Assembly: GCA_023435565.1 (NCBI GenBank)
Contig: JAEYRN010000047.1
Span: 1-43,113, forward strand
Length of the DNA stretch: 43,113 bases
Reading direction: 5' to 3'
Source: Bacillota bacterium
GTDB lineage: Bacteria; Bacillota; UBA4882; UBA8346
The position numbers were made by a program, and so were the translations under genes. Shown here piece by piece: positions 32,067 through 41,004 of the stretch (position 1 is its first letter; each line of letters starts with the position of its first letter). A model generated the notes under the pieces. The model searched no databases and was not told the DNA's origin. It saw nothing but the letters and a program-made list of their open reading frames with translations.

Positions 32067-34904
32067 CTAACCCACTGAAACCTTTTCCTTCAAAACCAGT
32101 GGCTTCAAGAATTGCCCCGTGTAGGACTTAGGATTAACCGCAATTTCCTCCGGGGTCCCGGTCGCTATTACCCGGCCACCCCGCTCTCCTCCCTCAGGGC
32201 CAAGATCAATCAAATAATCAGCGGTTTTAATCACATCCAAATTATGCTCGATTACCAAAACCGTATCTCCGGCTTCCACCAGTCGTTGCAACATTTCCAA
32301 CAATTTGTGAGTGTCGGCGAAGTGTAATCCAGTGGTCGGCTCGTCCAAGATGTATAAAGTCTTCCCGTTAGACCGCCGTGAAAGTTCAGTGGCTAATTTC
32401 ACCCGCTGGGCCTCACCGCCGGATAGAGTAGTAGCTGACTGGCCAAGTTTGATATAGTCCAATCCAACATCATGCAGAGTTTGCAGTTTACGGCGGATTT
32501 TTGGAATATTGTAAAAGAACTCAAGCGCTTCTTCGACTGTCATCTCCAGTACTTCGGAGATGTTCTTCCCCTTATACTTGATCTCCAAAGTCTCCCGGTT
32601 ATAGCGTTTACCCTTACAGACCTCGCAAGGGACATAAACGTCAGGAAGAAAGTGCATTTCAATCTTGATAATTCCGTCTCCGGCGCAGGCTTCACAACGT
32701 CCTCCCTTGACATTAAAAGAAAACCGGCCCATCTGGTAACCGCGCATCTTCGCTTCAGGGGTTTGAGCGAACAAATCGCGAATCGGGTCAAAAACCCCGG
32801 TATAAGTAGCCGGATTAGATCTGGGGGTCCGCCCGATAGGGGATTGATCGATATCAACAACTTTATCGAGATGTTCTAAACCAAGGATTTCCCGATGAGC
32901 GCCGGCCTGTAAGGTCGTAGCTTTGTTTAACTTGGTGGCTGCTATCGGATATAATATATCATTAACCAAGGTGCTCTTTCCGGAACCGGAGACACCGGTG
33001 ACACAAACGAACAAGCCTAGTGGAAACTTGACATCAATTTGCTTCAGGTTATGTTGGGTAGCGCCCTTAACCTCCAAGTACTTGCCATTGGGCTTACGCC
33101 TTTTTTTAGGGACCAATATCTGTTTCTTTCCGGACAAATACTGTCCTGTGGTAGACTCCGGCTCATTTAGCACTTCTTCCAAAGTACCGGCGATTACTAT
33201 TTTCCCTCCGTGCACCCCGGCGCCGGGACCAATATCAACTATGAAGTCGGCTTCCCGGATCATGTCTTCGTCATGTTCAACTACAATTACCGTATTCCCC
33301 AAGTCGCGTAAGCCTTTTAAAGTATCAATCAGACGGCGGTTATCACGCTGATGCAATCCAATACTGGGTTCATCCAAAATATAGAGAACTCCGACCAATG
33401 AAGAACCAATCTGGGTGGCCAGCCTAATCCGTTGCGCTTCTCCTCCGGAAAGGGTGCCGGCTGCCCGATCCAAAGTTAAATAATCAAGTCCGACATTGAT
33501 TAGAAAACCAAGCCGTTCGTTAATCTCTTTCAACACTAACCTGGCTACGACTTCTTCCCGGCCGGTCAGTTTCAGATTGTTTAAGAATTGTTTGGTGTCA
33601 ATGACTGATAATGAGGTTACCTGACTGATATTTTTACCGCCTATTAAAACCGAAAGGCTTTCCTTTTTTAAACGTGCGCCTTGACAGATGGTACAGGGTT
33701 TATTTGACATATAACGTTCGATTTCTCTGCGCATGTACTCGGATTGGGTTTCACGGTAACGCCTCTCCAAGTTATGGGCCACACCCTCAAAAGCAGCCAT
33801 GTGCCTAAACTCCCGGTCTTGGCTTTGGTAATGAATATCAATCTTTTCTCCCTGGGTACCATATAACAATACATCCAGCTGTTTGGCGGAAGCTTCTTTT
33901 AAAGGCCGGTCCGGATCTAACCCGTACTTACGGGCTACCGATCGGAGATATTGAAGGGACCATGATTCTTCATCCGAACTCCAACCCTTAATTCCGCCCT
34001 GGTTTAAAGAGAGTTCTTGATTAATCAATAAATCAGGGTCGACCTCCATTTTAAAACCCAACCCGGCGCAATCGGGACATGCGCCGTAAGGGCTATTAAA
34101 AGAGAACATGCGGGGCGTCAATTCTTCAAAACTGAAACCGCAATCCGGGCAAGCAAATTTCTCACTATAGATGTAATCCTCGCCATCAATTACATTGATA
34201 GTCACCAACCCTTTGGCCAATTTTAGAGCAAGCTCTACCGAGTCAGCCAAACGCTGCCGAATATCCGGTTTCAGGACCAACCGGTCGATGACCGCTTCAA
34301 TCGTATGCTGTTTGTACTTTTCCAACTTGATGGATTCGCTTAGATCATGGATCTCACCGTCAACCCGAACCCGGACGTAACCATCCCGCCGCAAGTCATC
34401 AAAGAGTTTCTCATATTCGCCTTTTCTCCGTCTAACAACCGGGGCGAGCACCATAAACTTGGTACCCTCCGTAAAGGCCATCACCTGGTCGACGATCTGC
34501 TCCACAGTCTGCTGTTGGATCGGTTTGTGACATTCGGGACAATATGGACGGCCAATTCGGGCGAATAACAGACGCAAGTAGTCGTAAATCTCGGTTACCG
34601 TTCCTACAGTGGACCGTGGATTATGACTGGTTGTTTTTTGGTCAATCGATATTGCCGGAGAAAGTCCTTCAATATAGTCCAAATCCGGCTTGTCCATCTG
34701 CCCTAAAAATTGCCGCGCATAGGCGGACAAAGATTCCACATACCGCCGTTGCCCCTCGGCATAGATAGTGTCGAAAGCTAAAGAGGATTTTCCCGAACCC
34801 GATAACCCGGTAAAAACAACCAACCGGTCTCGGGGGATTTCTAAGTCGACATTTTTCAGATTATGCTGCCGCGCACCTTTGATTTTAATATAATTGCTTG
34901 ACAT
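32067..34904 (-). CDS. uvrA: Excinuclease ABC subunit UvrA
   Basis: This 945-residue ATPase is the damage sensor of nucleotide excision repair. It has two ABC modules with Walker A motifs GLSGSGKSSLAFDT and GVSGSGKSTLVND. Three zinc-type cysteine clusters are visible: CPECHKP, the CPDC pair, and the CEAC/CEVC pair of the second module. Both LSGGEAQR signatures and DEP Walker B boxes are intact. The ATG at 34904 follows GGAGGCTCGTTA; a longer frame to 34946 adds 14 foreign residues. It has its own LexA-type promoter because a toxin-antitoxin module lies between it and uvrB. Confidence 0.98.
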   Translation of the reverse strand: MSSNYIKIKGARQHNLKNVDLEIPRDRLVVFTGLSGSGKSSLAFDTIYAEGQRRYVESLSAYARQFLGQMDKPDLDYIEGLSPAISIDQKTTSHNPRSTVGTVTEIYDYLRLLFARIGRPYCPECHKPIQQQTVEQIVDQVMAFTEGTKFMVLAPVVRRRKGEYEKLFDDLRRDGYVRVRVDGEIHDLSESIKLEKYKQHTIEAVIDRLVLKPDIRQRLADSVELALKLAKGLVTINVIDGEDYIYSEKFACPDCGFSFEELTPRMFSFNSPYGACPDCAGLGFKMEVDPDLLINQELSLNQGGIKGWSSDEESWSLQYLRSVARKYGLDPDRPLKEASAKQLDVLLYGTQGEKIDIHYQSQDREFRHMAAFEGVAHNLERRYRETQSEYMRREIERYMSNKPCTICQGARLKKESLSVLIGGKNISQVTSLSVIDTKQFLNNLKLTGREEVVARLVLKEINERLGFLINVGLDYLTLDRAAGTLSGGEAQRIRLATQIGSSLVGVLYILDEPSIGLHQRDNRRLIDTLKGLRDLGNTVIVVEHDEDMIREADFIVDIGPGAGVHGGKIVIAGTLEEVLNEPESTTGQYLSGKKQILVPKKRRKPNGKYLEVKGATQHNLKQIDVKFPLGLFVCVTGVSGSGKSTLVNDILYPIAATKLNKATTLQAGAHREILGLEHLDKVVDIDQSPIGRTPRSNPATYTGVFDPIRDLFAQTPEAKMRGYQMGRFSFNVKGGRCEACAGDGIIKIEMHFLPDVYVPCEVCKGKRYNRETLEIKYKGKNISEVLEMTVEEALEFFYNIPKIRRKLQTLHDVGLDYIKLGQSATTLSGGEAQRVKLATELSRRSNGKTLYILDEPTTGLHFADTHKLLEMLQRLVEAGDTVLVIEHNLDVIKTADYLIDLGPEGGERGGRVIATGTPEEIAVNPKSYTGQFLKPLVLKEKVSVG

Positions 34905-34931
34905 TAACGAGCCTCCGATAATATTATATCC

Positions 34932-34960
34932 ATTGTAAACAAACATATGTTTGGTGTCAA
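34932..34960 (-). promoter_or_regulatory. uvrA promoter with LexA-type palindrome in the spacer
   Basis: Minus strand TTGACA (34955-34960), exactly 17 bases, TACAAT (34932-34937). Between them lies the perfect 14-bp palindrome CAAACATATGTTTG (34940-34953), matching the Bacillota SOS box CGAAC-N4-GTTCG except for one symmetric G to A change in each half. Occupancy would block RNA polymerase directly. Confidence 0.8.
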
Positions 34961-35115
34961 TCTTTTAATTAAAATTGTAATAAAAGAGTCAACTTTGGTG
35001 AGGAGTTAACCATAAGGCATTCAGGCAAAATCGAATGTAAGCCGGTTCGGAGAAGGTATTATGGCCTGCCGAGCGTTTGGGTTTTCGTTTTGGAATTATG
35101 GTTTTAACTAAGCGG

Positions 35116-35433
35116 TTATTTTATCATATCCTTCAACAGATATGGATAATTTCGGGCGCCGTGTAAAATGCGGTATACTAGGATCTTATCATCTATAAAG
35201 CGGTAAAAGGCAATATAAGATCCTGCAATGACCATTCTAAAATTGAATTTTTTAAGAGACCGATCAAGCAAAGGTGCTCCAGAATTTGGATAATTCTCAA
35301 GACGACGCAGAGAGTCCATAATACTGTCAAGTATCTCCCCCGCCGCCTTGGGATTTTCTACAAGTATATAATCAAATATCTCGTCTAAGTCCAAATATGC
35401 TGCAGGCAGAAATTTAATTTCATGTTTTATCAT
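35116..35433 (-). CDS. ParE/RelE-superfamily toxin
   Basis: The 105-residue protein resembles ParE/RelE toxins: AYLDLDEIFDYILVENPKAAGEILDSI helices, LENYPNSGAPL, and the late strands MVIAGSYIAFYRF and ILVYRILHGARNY. The C-terminal Arg and His residues are typical of the family. Whether it poisons gyrase (ParE) or cuts mRNA (RelE) cannot be told; the helical N-terminus favours ParE. It overlaps the antitoxin gene by 14 bases. The whole module lies between uvrB and uvrA. Confidence 0.88.
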   Translation of the reverse strand: MIKHEIKFLPAAYLDLDEIFDYILVENPKAAGEILDSIMDSLRRLENYPNSGAPLLDRSLKKFNFRMVIAGSYIAFYRFIDDKILVYRILHGARNYPYLLKDMIK

Positions 35434-35689
35434 GGATCTTCTCTTTTAACCGCTGATGAACTTCAGCGAGTGGAATTGCCGGTTCACCCGCCAGACGCTG
35501 TTCTTCGGCTAAGAGGAGTTTTTCCCGCAGGTCGAGCATGGCCTCGCGGCGTTCAAAGGCATCAATGCTCATCACGACAAGATCTCCTTCACCATTACGG
35601 GTGATATAAATTGGCCCGCCGTTTTCATGAGCGAGCCGGGCAATGGCGTTATAATCGTTACGAAGTGTAGTTGAAGATTTAATAAGCAT
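35420..35689 (-). CDS. Phd/YefM-family antitoxin
   Basis: The 89-residue protein has the Phd/YefM N-terminal DNA-binding fold: IKSSTTLRNDYNAIARLAHE, then GPIYITRNGEGDLVVMSIDAFE. A charged C-terminal tail is the expected toxin-binding part. The ATG at 35689 follows GGAGGTCGGTGTT; the longer reading to 35797 lacks a ribosome site. An inverted repeat just upstream is a likely operator for autoregulation. Confidence 0.88.
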   Translation of the reverse strand: MLIKSSTTLRNDYNAIARLAHENGGPIYITRNGEGDLVVMSIDAFERREAMLDLREKLLLAEEQRLAGEPAIPLAEVHQRLKEKIHDKT

Positions 35690-35704
35690 AACACCGACCT
35701 CCAA

Positions 35705-35739
35705 TAGAATTATTCTATAATTATTATACGATAATTCTA
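35705..35739. promoter_or_regulatory. Inverted-repeat operator of the toxin-antitoxin module
   Basis: Arms TAGAATTAT (35705-35713) and ATAATTCTA (35731-35739) are exact inverted copies 17 bases apart. A minus-strand TATAAT lies between them, placing the pair around the promoter. Confidence 0.6.
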
Positions 35740-35846
35740 TCATAATGTATACATGTTCATGGCAGGGATGGATTGTTAACTCGGAATTAATCGTCATTAG
35801 GAATTCAAGTTCAGGGCCGACGCGAAAGTTTATATTAAATTATAAA

Positions 35847-37829
35847 TTATTTAATTGATAAAATCTTTTCCCAATTCCGGATCTCGTCCCTTAACTCGGC
35901 GGCTTTTTCAAACTCTAATTCCGAGGCGGCCTTCAACATCTCTGTTTCCAGTGTTTTTATCTTTTCCTTAATTTCAGCCGGAGTCAAATTCGGATTTTGC
36001 CCGACTTCATATTCCACCTTCTCTTCGGCGGCTTGTTCAATTTGGATTAGGTCCCGGACTGCCTTCTTAACCGATTCGGGAGTAATGCCATGTTCCTGAT
36101 TATACTGAAGTTGTTTTTGGCGGCGCCGATTGGTCTCGTCAATTGCGCGCTTCATGGAGTCCGTAATCCGATCGGCATACATAATGACCCGTCCTTCAAC
36201 ATTACGGGCCGCCCGTCCAATTGTTTGAATCAACGAAGTCTCGGACCTTAAAAAACCTTCCTTATCGGCGTCTAAAATCGCCACCAAAGATACCTCGGGC
36301 AGATCCAATCCTTCCCGAAGCAAGTTGATGCCTACCAAAACGTCGAATTTACCCATTCTCAGATCTCTCAAAATTACGATCCGTTGGAGGGTTTCAATCT
36401 CCGAGTGTAAGTATCTAACCCTAATACCCACACTTTCGAGATATTCGGTCAAATCTTCGGCCATCTTTTTAGTTAGAGTAGTGACAAGGACCCTTTCAGT
36501 TCGATCGACTCTTACCCTGATTTCTTCCATTAAATCGTCAATCTGCCCTTTGATCGGACGAACCATAATCTCCGGATCCACTAATCCGGTAGGCCTGATA
36601 ATCTGCTCGACTACCTTTCCGGCTCTTTTTAGTTCATAGGAGGCCGGTGTCGCCGAGACATAAACCACTTGATTGATTCGTTCTTCAAATTCATTAAACC
36701 GAAGAGGACGGTTATCCAGGGCCGAAGGCAACCTAAATCCGTATTTGACCAAAGTCTCTTTACGGGAGCGATCTCCGGCGTACATACCGCCCACTTGCGG
36801 AATGCTAACATGGGATTCATCGATGAAAAGCATAAAATCCTTAGGGAAATAATCCAACAGAGTAGCGGGAGGTTCCCCCGGTCCCCTACCGGTTAAATAC
36901 CGCGAATAATTCTCAATTCCCTGACAGAACCCAACCTCCCCCATCATTTCAAGATCAAAACGGGTACGCTGTTCCAGTCGTTGCGCCTCTAAAAGAAGCC
37001 CTTCTTCCCGCAGCTGCTTTAGCCGTTCTTCCAACTCGGCCTCAATTGAGGTCACCGCCAGTTTCATCTTTTCGGCGGAGGTGATATAGTGAGTTGCAGG
37101 ATAGATAGCGACTTCTTCCATATTTTGAATTACTTCGCCGGTCATCGGATCTACTTCGATTATTTTCTCGACTTCATCGCCAAAAAGTTCGATTCGAATT
37201 ATACTTTCCCCATATACCGGAATAATTTCAATCACATCGCCCCGGACCCGAAATGTGCCCCGGGTAAAACCGAGATCGTTCCGGCTGTATTGGATTCCAA
37301 CCAAGCGTCTGAGAATCTGATCCCGTTCCCGAAACTCTCCTGATTTTAAGGAGAGAGTCAAGGCTTCATAGTCTTCCGGAGAACCCAGACCGTAAATACA
37401 AGAGACGCTGGCAACGATTATTACATCATTCCGTGAGAGTAACGCCGATGTGGCCGCATGGCGTAATCGGTCGATTTCATCATTAATACTGGAATCCTTC
37501 TCGATATATAAGTCAGTCTGAGGGACATAAGCTTCCGGTTGATAATAATCATAGTAACTGACAAAATATTCAACCGCATTTTCCGGGAAAAATTCTTTAA
37601 ACTCACTGTATAACTGGGCGGCAAGTGTCTTATTATGGGCTAATACCAAAGTTGGTTTTTGGATCGCCTCGATTACCTTGGCCATAGTAAAAGTTTTTCC
37701 GGATCCGGTAACACCCAATAAAACTTGGTCTCTTAAACCGGACTTTATCCCTGCCGTCAATTGAGCGATGGCTTCCGGTTGATCGCCCGACGGTTTATAC
37801 TCGGAATGAAACCGAAAGTTATTTTTCAA
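35847..37829 (-). CDS. uvrB: Excinuclease ABC subunit UvrB
   Basis: The 660-residue helicase-like subunit has Walker A GVTGSGKTFTMAKV, the beta-hairpin YYDYYQPEAYVP that clamps DNA, the DESH Walker B box, helicase motifs through GRAARN, and a C-terminal UVR motif (LEFEKAAELRDEI). It loads onto damage found by UvrA and recruits UvrC. I chose a TTG start at 37829 because GAGGTG lies six bases before it and the protein then begins MKNNFRFHSEYKPSGDQ, as homologues do. The longer reading to 37892 runs through a simple repeat. Confidence 0.97.
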   Translation of the reverse strand: MKNNFRFHSEYKPSGDQPEAIAQLTAGIKSGLRDQVLLGVTGSGKTFTMAKVIEAIQKPTLVLAHNKTLAAQLYSEFKEFFPENAVEYFVSYYDYYQPEAYVPQTDLYIEKDSSINDEIDRLRHAATSALLSRNDVIIVASVSCIYGLGSPEDYEALTLSLKSGEFRERDQILRRLVGIQYSRNDLGFTRGTFRVRGDVIEIIPVYGESIIRIELFGDEVEKIIEVDPMTGEVIQNMEEVAIYPATHYITSAEKMKLAVTSIEAELEERLKQLREEGLLLEAQRLEQRTRFDLEMMGEVGFCQGIENYSRYLTGRGPGEPPATLLDYFPKDFMLFIDESHVSIPQVGGMYAGDRSRKETLVKYGFRLPSALDNRPLRFNEFEERINQVVYVSATPASYELKRAGKVVEQIIRPTGLVDPEIMVRPIKGQIDDLMEEIRVRVDRTERVLVTTLTKKMAEDLTEYLESVGIRVRYLHSEIETLQRIVILRDLRMGKFDVLVGINLLREGLDLPEVSLVAILDADKEGFLRSETSLIQTIGRAARNVEGRVIMYADRITDSMKRAIDETNRRRQKQLQYNQEHGITPESVKKAVRDLIQIEQAAEEKVEYEVGQNPNLTPAEIKEKIKTLETEMLKAASELEFEKAAELRDEIRNWEKILSIK

Positions 37830-37856
37830 AGAATACACCTCATTAGAATATAATTC

Positions 37857-37889
37857 CCTCTGAGCCTCTGTTTCTCTGTGTCTCTGTGG
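37857..37889. repeat. Four degenerate 8-bp CACAGAGA repeats
   Basis: On the minus strand the units CACAGAGA, CACAGAGA, AACAGAGG and CTCAGAGG follow directly, within the leader of uvrB. Confidence 0.7.
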
Positions 37890-37930
37890 CAAGAAATAAA
37901 CAGAATCATTTAGCTTATAATAAACACATA

Positions 37931-37948
37931 ATCGAACAAATATTCGAT
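37931..37948. promoter_or_regulatory. LexA box upstream of uvrB
   Basis: CGAACAAATATTCG (37933-37946) matches CGAAC-N4-GTTCG in nine of ten fixed positions and is flanked by AT/AT, extending the dyad. It lies about 100 bases before the uvrB start and just upstream of a TATTAT -10-like box. Its location also covers the divergent gene's upstream region. The remaining gap (37830-38140) holds only AT-rich sequence. Confidence 0.7.
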
Positions 37949-38140
37949 ATGTTTTTCGTTATTCCTGCCATTATACCTCTTTTTTTCAAGCGAATCAATT
38001 TTCAATCTCATCCATAAAGCCTTGGTTTAAAATTAGGTCTAAATCCCCAGAAAGAAACCGGTGAAAATTGCCGATGAAATAAAAAATATTAATCGTTTTT
38101 TAAAAAAATCAACCGTATTAGCTAACGAGGTAACCGACTA

Positions 38141-38638
38141 ATGGGAATCCAGGAAAATTTTCAAACTTTATTAATATCCATCGAACCCAATTTAAAAGCG
38201 GGTATTGACCAAATCCGTTATGATTTGGCGCGCAAAGGACTGACAAAAACCCCTCCCGGTACGGAAATTTATCTGGAACAAAGTATTAATTTATTAACGG
38301 ATGAAATATTTAAAGCCTTGAATGAGATCAAAGCCGATATTTATAAACCGAAAGAATGGGATTTAATCCGTTCATCTTTGAATGAGTTCATTGAAGGAGA
38401 ATGTAACGCTTTTCTTGATTTTTTAGTCGGCAACTGGGAGCAACCGGCCTCCCAAGTCGCCATCCAACTTAACATCTTAAAGTCATCATTATTAAAAGAA
38501 TGCCATACTTATATTGACCGCCAAAAAATTAAACTCTCCAAAGGAGAGCAGGTCTCTAAAGATATTCTGAAAATTGTATACTACGGATTAGCTGCCGGAA
38601 TTGTCGGATTTCTGCTTAAAGTTATTCTCTCCCGCTAG
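38141..38638 (+). CDS. Unknown protein with C-terminal membrane anchor
   Basis: I do not recognise this 165-residue protein. It is mostly helical and charged (about 1-145), then ends with one hydrophobic segment YYGLAAGIVGFLLKVIL before a final Ser-Arg. That layout suggests a tail-anchored cytoplasmic domain. A GAGGTAACCGACTA ribosome site precedes the ATG, and a terminator follows. It is divergent from uvrB, with the LexA box between them, so DNA-damage control is possible but unproven. Confidence 0.6.
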   Translation: MGIQENFQTLLISIEPNLKAGIDQIRYDLARKGLTKTPPGTEIYLEQSINLLTDEIFKALNEIKADIYKPKEWDLIRSSLNEFIEGECNAFLDFLVGNWEQPASQVAIQLNILKSSLLKECHTYIDRQKIKLSKGEQVSKDILKIVYYGLAAGIVGFLLKVILSR

Positions 38639-38664
38639 TCCCTATATGAGTTCTCAAATAAATT

Positions 38665-38696
38665 GAAAAAAGTCGATAGCTAAATCGGCTTTTTTG
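38665..38696 (+). terminator. Terminator after the tail-anchored protein gene
   Basis: AAAAGTCGAT and ATCGGCTTTT pair around AGCTAA with one G-T pair, and a T-run follows. Confidence 0.85.
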
Positions 38697-38832
38697 TTTT
38701 CAATTCTCAATAACAGTTTATTTCCATAATTTATGTAAATTAATTCTAAAGTATTGGAAATATGTGCCGAATAAAGAAGCAGGTTTCTATTTGTTAAGTT
38801 GAGCTCCAATTTTTTTAATTTAAGGTGATGAA

Positions 38833-39519
38833 ATGATATTATTTAAGGATTTATCCGAGGAACAAAAAACAGTAGTAGTTGAGAAAATGGAGAAATTATA
38901 TATCCAAAAATATAGCGACTCAGAAATCGCCAAGAACATAAGTGAAATTTTAGGGGATCATTTTCATACAAGTAATGTTAGAAATTGGCGCATGCGTAAT
39001 AAATTAATAAAAAATAACTCCCTTAATAGTTTTGAATATAATAAACGATTTCGGTTATATAAAGAAGGAACAGCGAAAGATAAGGAAGATATTCTTTTAA
39101 AAAAGAAATATATTGACGAGAAAAACAGAATCCGTTTTGAAATATATAATCAGGGTTATTCCGATAGAGAAATTGCCCATGCTACAAATTCCAATCTGTC
39201 AACTATTAAGAGCTGGCGCAGGGATAACAAATTATTTAAACACGAAAACAAGCTGGTTATTAGCGGTTCGGTAACCGAAAGCCCGACACTTAATCATAAT
39301 GATAACGGTGATTTTTATAGGTTCTCCTTTTCTTACCAGGGTTTAAATAAAATACCGGTAATGATTGAGGCTATAGTAAGAAAACCCGGGCTTTTCCCGA
39401 TGGTACGAAGCATTGACGCGAAAACCAAAATTAAAATTGCTGATGGGGAATTATATTTTGAAATGGATAATCAATTAATTTCCCCAAAAGTACTTGTTCA
39501 TGATTTGGTTGTTTTGTAG
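38833..39519 (+). CDS. Protein with two HTH repeats and a beta-rich C-terminus
   Basis: This 228-residue protein has two related helix-turn-helix units. The first (about 26-60) contains KYSDSEIAKNISE and VRNWRMRNKLI; the second (about 108-138) contains GYSDREIAHATNSNLSTIKSWRRDNKL. The C-terminal 85 residues (from VISGSVTESP) look like a small beta barrel, possibly OB-type, but I cannot name a family. The two units resemble resolvase or sigma-like recognition helices. It is AT-rich and begins the accessory island, and a mobile-element or phage origin is plausible. Confidence 0.6.
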   Translation: MILFKDLSEEQKTVVVEKMEKLYIQKYSDSEIAKNISEILGDHFHTSNVRNWRMRNKLIKNNSLNSFEYNKRFRLYKEGTAKDKEDILLKKKYIDEKNRIRFEIYNQGYSDREIAHATNSNLSTIKSWRRDNKLFKHENKLVISGSVTESPTLNHNDNGDFYRFSFSYQGLNKIPVMIEAIVRKPGLFPMVRSIDAKTKIKIADGELYFEMDNQLISPKVLVHDLVVL

Positions 39520-39554
39520 AAAGTATTTTCTGAGGAGAGTCGGGGGAATGAGTG

Positions 39555-39926
39555 TTAAGTATTTATACCAAAATCGAGAATTAATCTTCCTGCTTCCGTT
39601 GTCAAGCCTTTCCCCCAATATTTTTTCATGATATTATATCCCAATTCGTAACAATCGAGCTCTTTTTTAAAGCTGATAGCCCCGGAACCAAATAACTCTC
39701 CAGTTTCTTTTAATACAAATCCCCAGGTATAATGATGTTCACTTTCAATATTTTGTTCTTCTAGTTTAAGCCACTCAATCGTATCATTAACACTTTTATG
39801 CTGATCCCAGATCATGAACTTTGCAACTTCGGGATCTGATGTCCAACATTTAAAAATGTGTTCTGCATCATTAAGCGAGAGCGGCCTAAGAATTATTCTT
39901 TTGCTTTCCAAAATTGGTGTCTTCAA
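39555..39926 (-). pseudogene. GNAT acetyltransferase, truncated at the 3' end
   Basis: The 123-residue product matches the N-terminal two thirds of a RimJ/RimL-type acetyltransferase: SKRIILRPLSLNDAEHIFKCW, ELGYNIMKKYWGKGLTTEAGR with the acetyl-CoA loop, then ILDFGINT and a stop. Family members usually run about 50 residues further. Beyond the stop, only 35 bases remain before the convergent HTH gene, so the missing part is not elsewhere here. It starts with TTG after GGGGAG. It is probably a nonfunctional remnant. Confidence 0.7.
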
Positions 39927-39967
39927 ATCCGACTCCCCTTTTATTGGATAGTATATTTGCTATTTGT

Positions 39968-40124
39968 TACTCCCCGGCCGTGCCACAAAGGGCTGGCCAG
40001 GAGGCTCAGCATGGCGACTAACGTTTGCAGCTATGCAAAGTTGCCCGAAGCGTAGCGAAGGGCAATTTGGGTGTAGTGACCAAAGGGAGCGAAACAGAAT
40101 ATCCGCTGTTATAAGACGTGCGCC
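39968..40124. other. Foldable element between the GNAT remnant and the HEPN-like gene
   Basis: Three hairpins follow each other: GGCC...GGCC with inner GCC/GGGC (about 39975-39998), TTTGC-AGCTAT-GCAAA (40024-40039), and TTGCCC...GGGCAA (40041-40065). It ends with GTTATAAGACGTGCGCC (40108-40124). It directly follows the stop of the gene to its right. Base composition is richer in G and C than its neighbours. It may be a recombination site or a structured RNA. Confidence 0.5.
40108..40124. repeat. Left copy of the 17-bp inverted repeat bounding the HEPN-like gene
   Basis: GTTATAAGACGTGCGCC matches the inverse of the sequence at 41005-41021 in 16 of 17 positions. The two copies enclose one gene and nothing else. 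Confidence 0.75.
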
Positions 40125-40134
40125 TCACTTACTA

Positions 40135-40962
40135 TTATCTTTTTTTAAATTTTTCGTAAAGCATCTCAAGTTTTTCATTTATTATTGGTTCCAGTTCCGC
40201 TTTAGCACAAGAAATTAATTCATTTGTGGTTTTAACAGTTTTTTCTGCCAACCAATAAGAAACATCAATAATCGATGGGTCTTTCATTGGAATTTCTTGA
40301 CTAATGATCTTTATATTCTTTTCAAAAAAATGTGGTGCTTTTACATTAAAACCAAAGTGAATTTCAAATCCTTCACCATTTTCATTCCTTTCATATTTCT
40401 TAGTATGATTGCTTTCCGCTTCATCTTTTCGGATGTGAATTAAGCTTGAACGATATCCATAAAGATGATTAATCCACTCATGATGGTGTTTTAGTATTAT
40501 TGGTGCTATTTGTGTTTTACTTAACTTATTATCTTTATCTGAAACGGAATTACATATTCCATTCCACTTAATACTTGGTTTATTAATATATAATAGTCCA
40601 ATCAAGTTTCCAATATAATCCAATAACGAAGCAGAATTAAAAACAATATCATCAAAAATAAACAGCATTTGCTCGCTACCAGCCGTTAATATATGATGGT
40701 CATCAGTTTTTTGACTAAAAAAATTCTCATCAAATTTTCTAATTATTCCTTGATAAGCATCAACAGCTAAAAATAAATGAAATCGAATACTTTTTAACCG
40801 ATAAAGGATACTATTACGAATAATGTACTTTGGATGATCGACAGGCGATAATTCAAGAGTATTTCTACCAAAATTAATAAGTAATTGAATAAGTTTTTTC
40901 TGGAGATCTATAAATTCTTCATCATATATCCTTGTTAGTTCTTCTTTATTTATTGGCTCCAA
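40135..40962 (-). CDS. HEPN-like protein in a cassette-like unit
   Basis: The 275-residue protein is helical. Its motif YRSSLIHIRKDE contains Arg171-x4-His176, the RX4-6H signature of HEPN ribonuclease-type domains. The preceding helices HHHEWINHLYGY fit that fold, and it may resemble the Cthe_2314-type HEPN group. HEPN proteins often act as toxins or defence RNases. No nucleotidyltransferase partner is adjacent. It starts with TTG after GGAGTGAGACT, is strongly AT-rich, and is bounded by inverted repeats. Confidence 0.6.
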   Translation of the reverse strand: MEPINKEELTRIYDEEFIDLQKKLIQLLINFGRNTLELSPVDHPKYIIRNSILYRLKSIRFHLFLAVDAYQGIIRKFDENFFSQKTDDHHILTAGSEQMLFIFDDIVFNSASLLDYIGNLIGLLYINKPSIKWNGICNSVSDKDNKLSKTQIAPIILKHHHEWINHLYGYRSSLIHIRKDEAESNHTKKYERNENGEGFEIHFGFNVKAPHFFEKNIKIISQEIPMKDPSIIDVSYWLAEKTVKTTNELISCAKAELEPIINEKLEMLYEKFKKR

Positions 40963-41004
40963 AGTCTCACTCCTTTGGTTTTAATATTTAAATAGGCCCA
41001 AGAA

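Noticed and set aside
36325..36639. A 104-codon plus-strand frame inside uvrB, and similar long antisense frames within uvrA and thrS
   Set aside because: They lie wholly inside well-supported genes, lack ribosome sites, and show no recognisable protein features.
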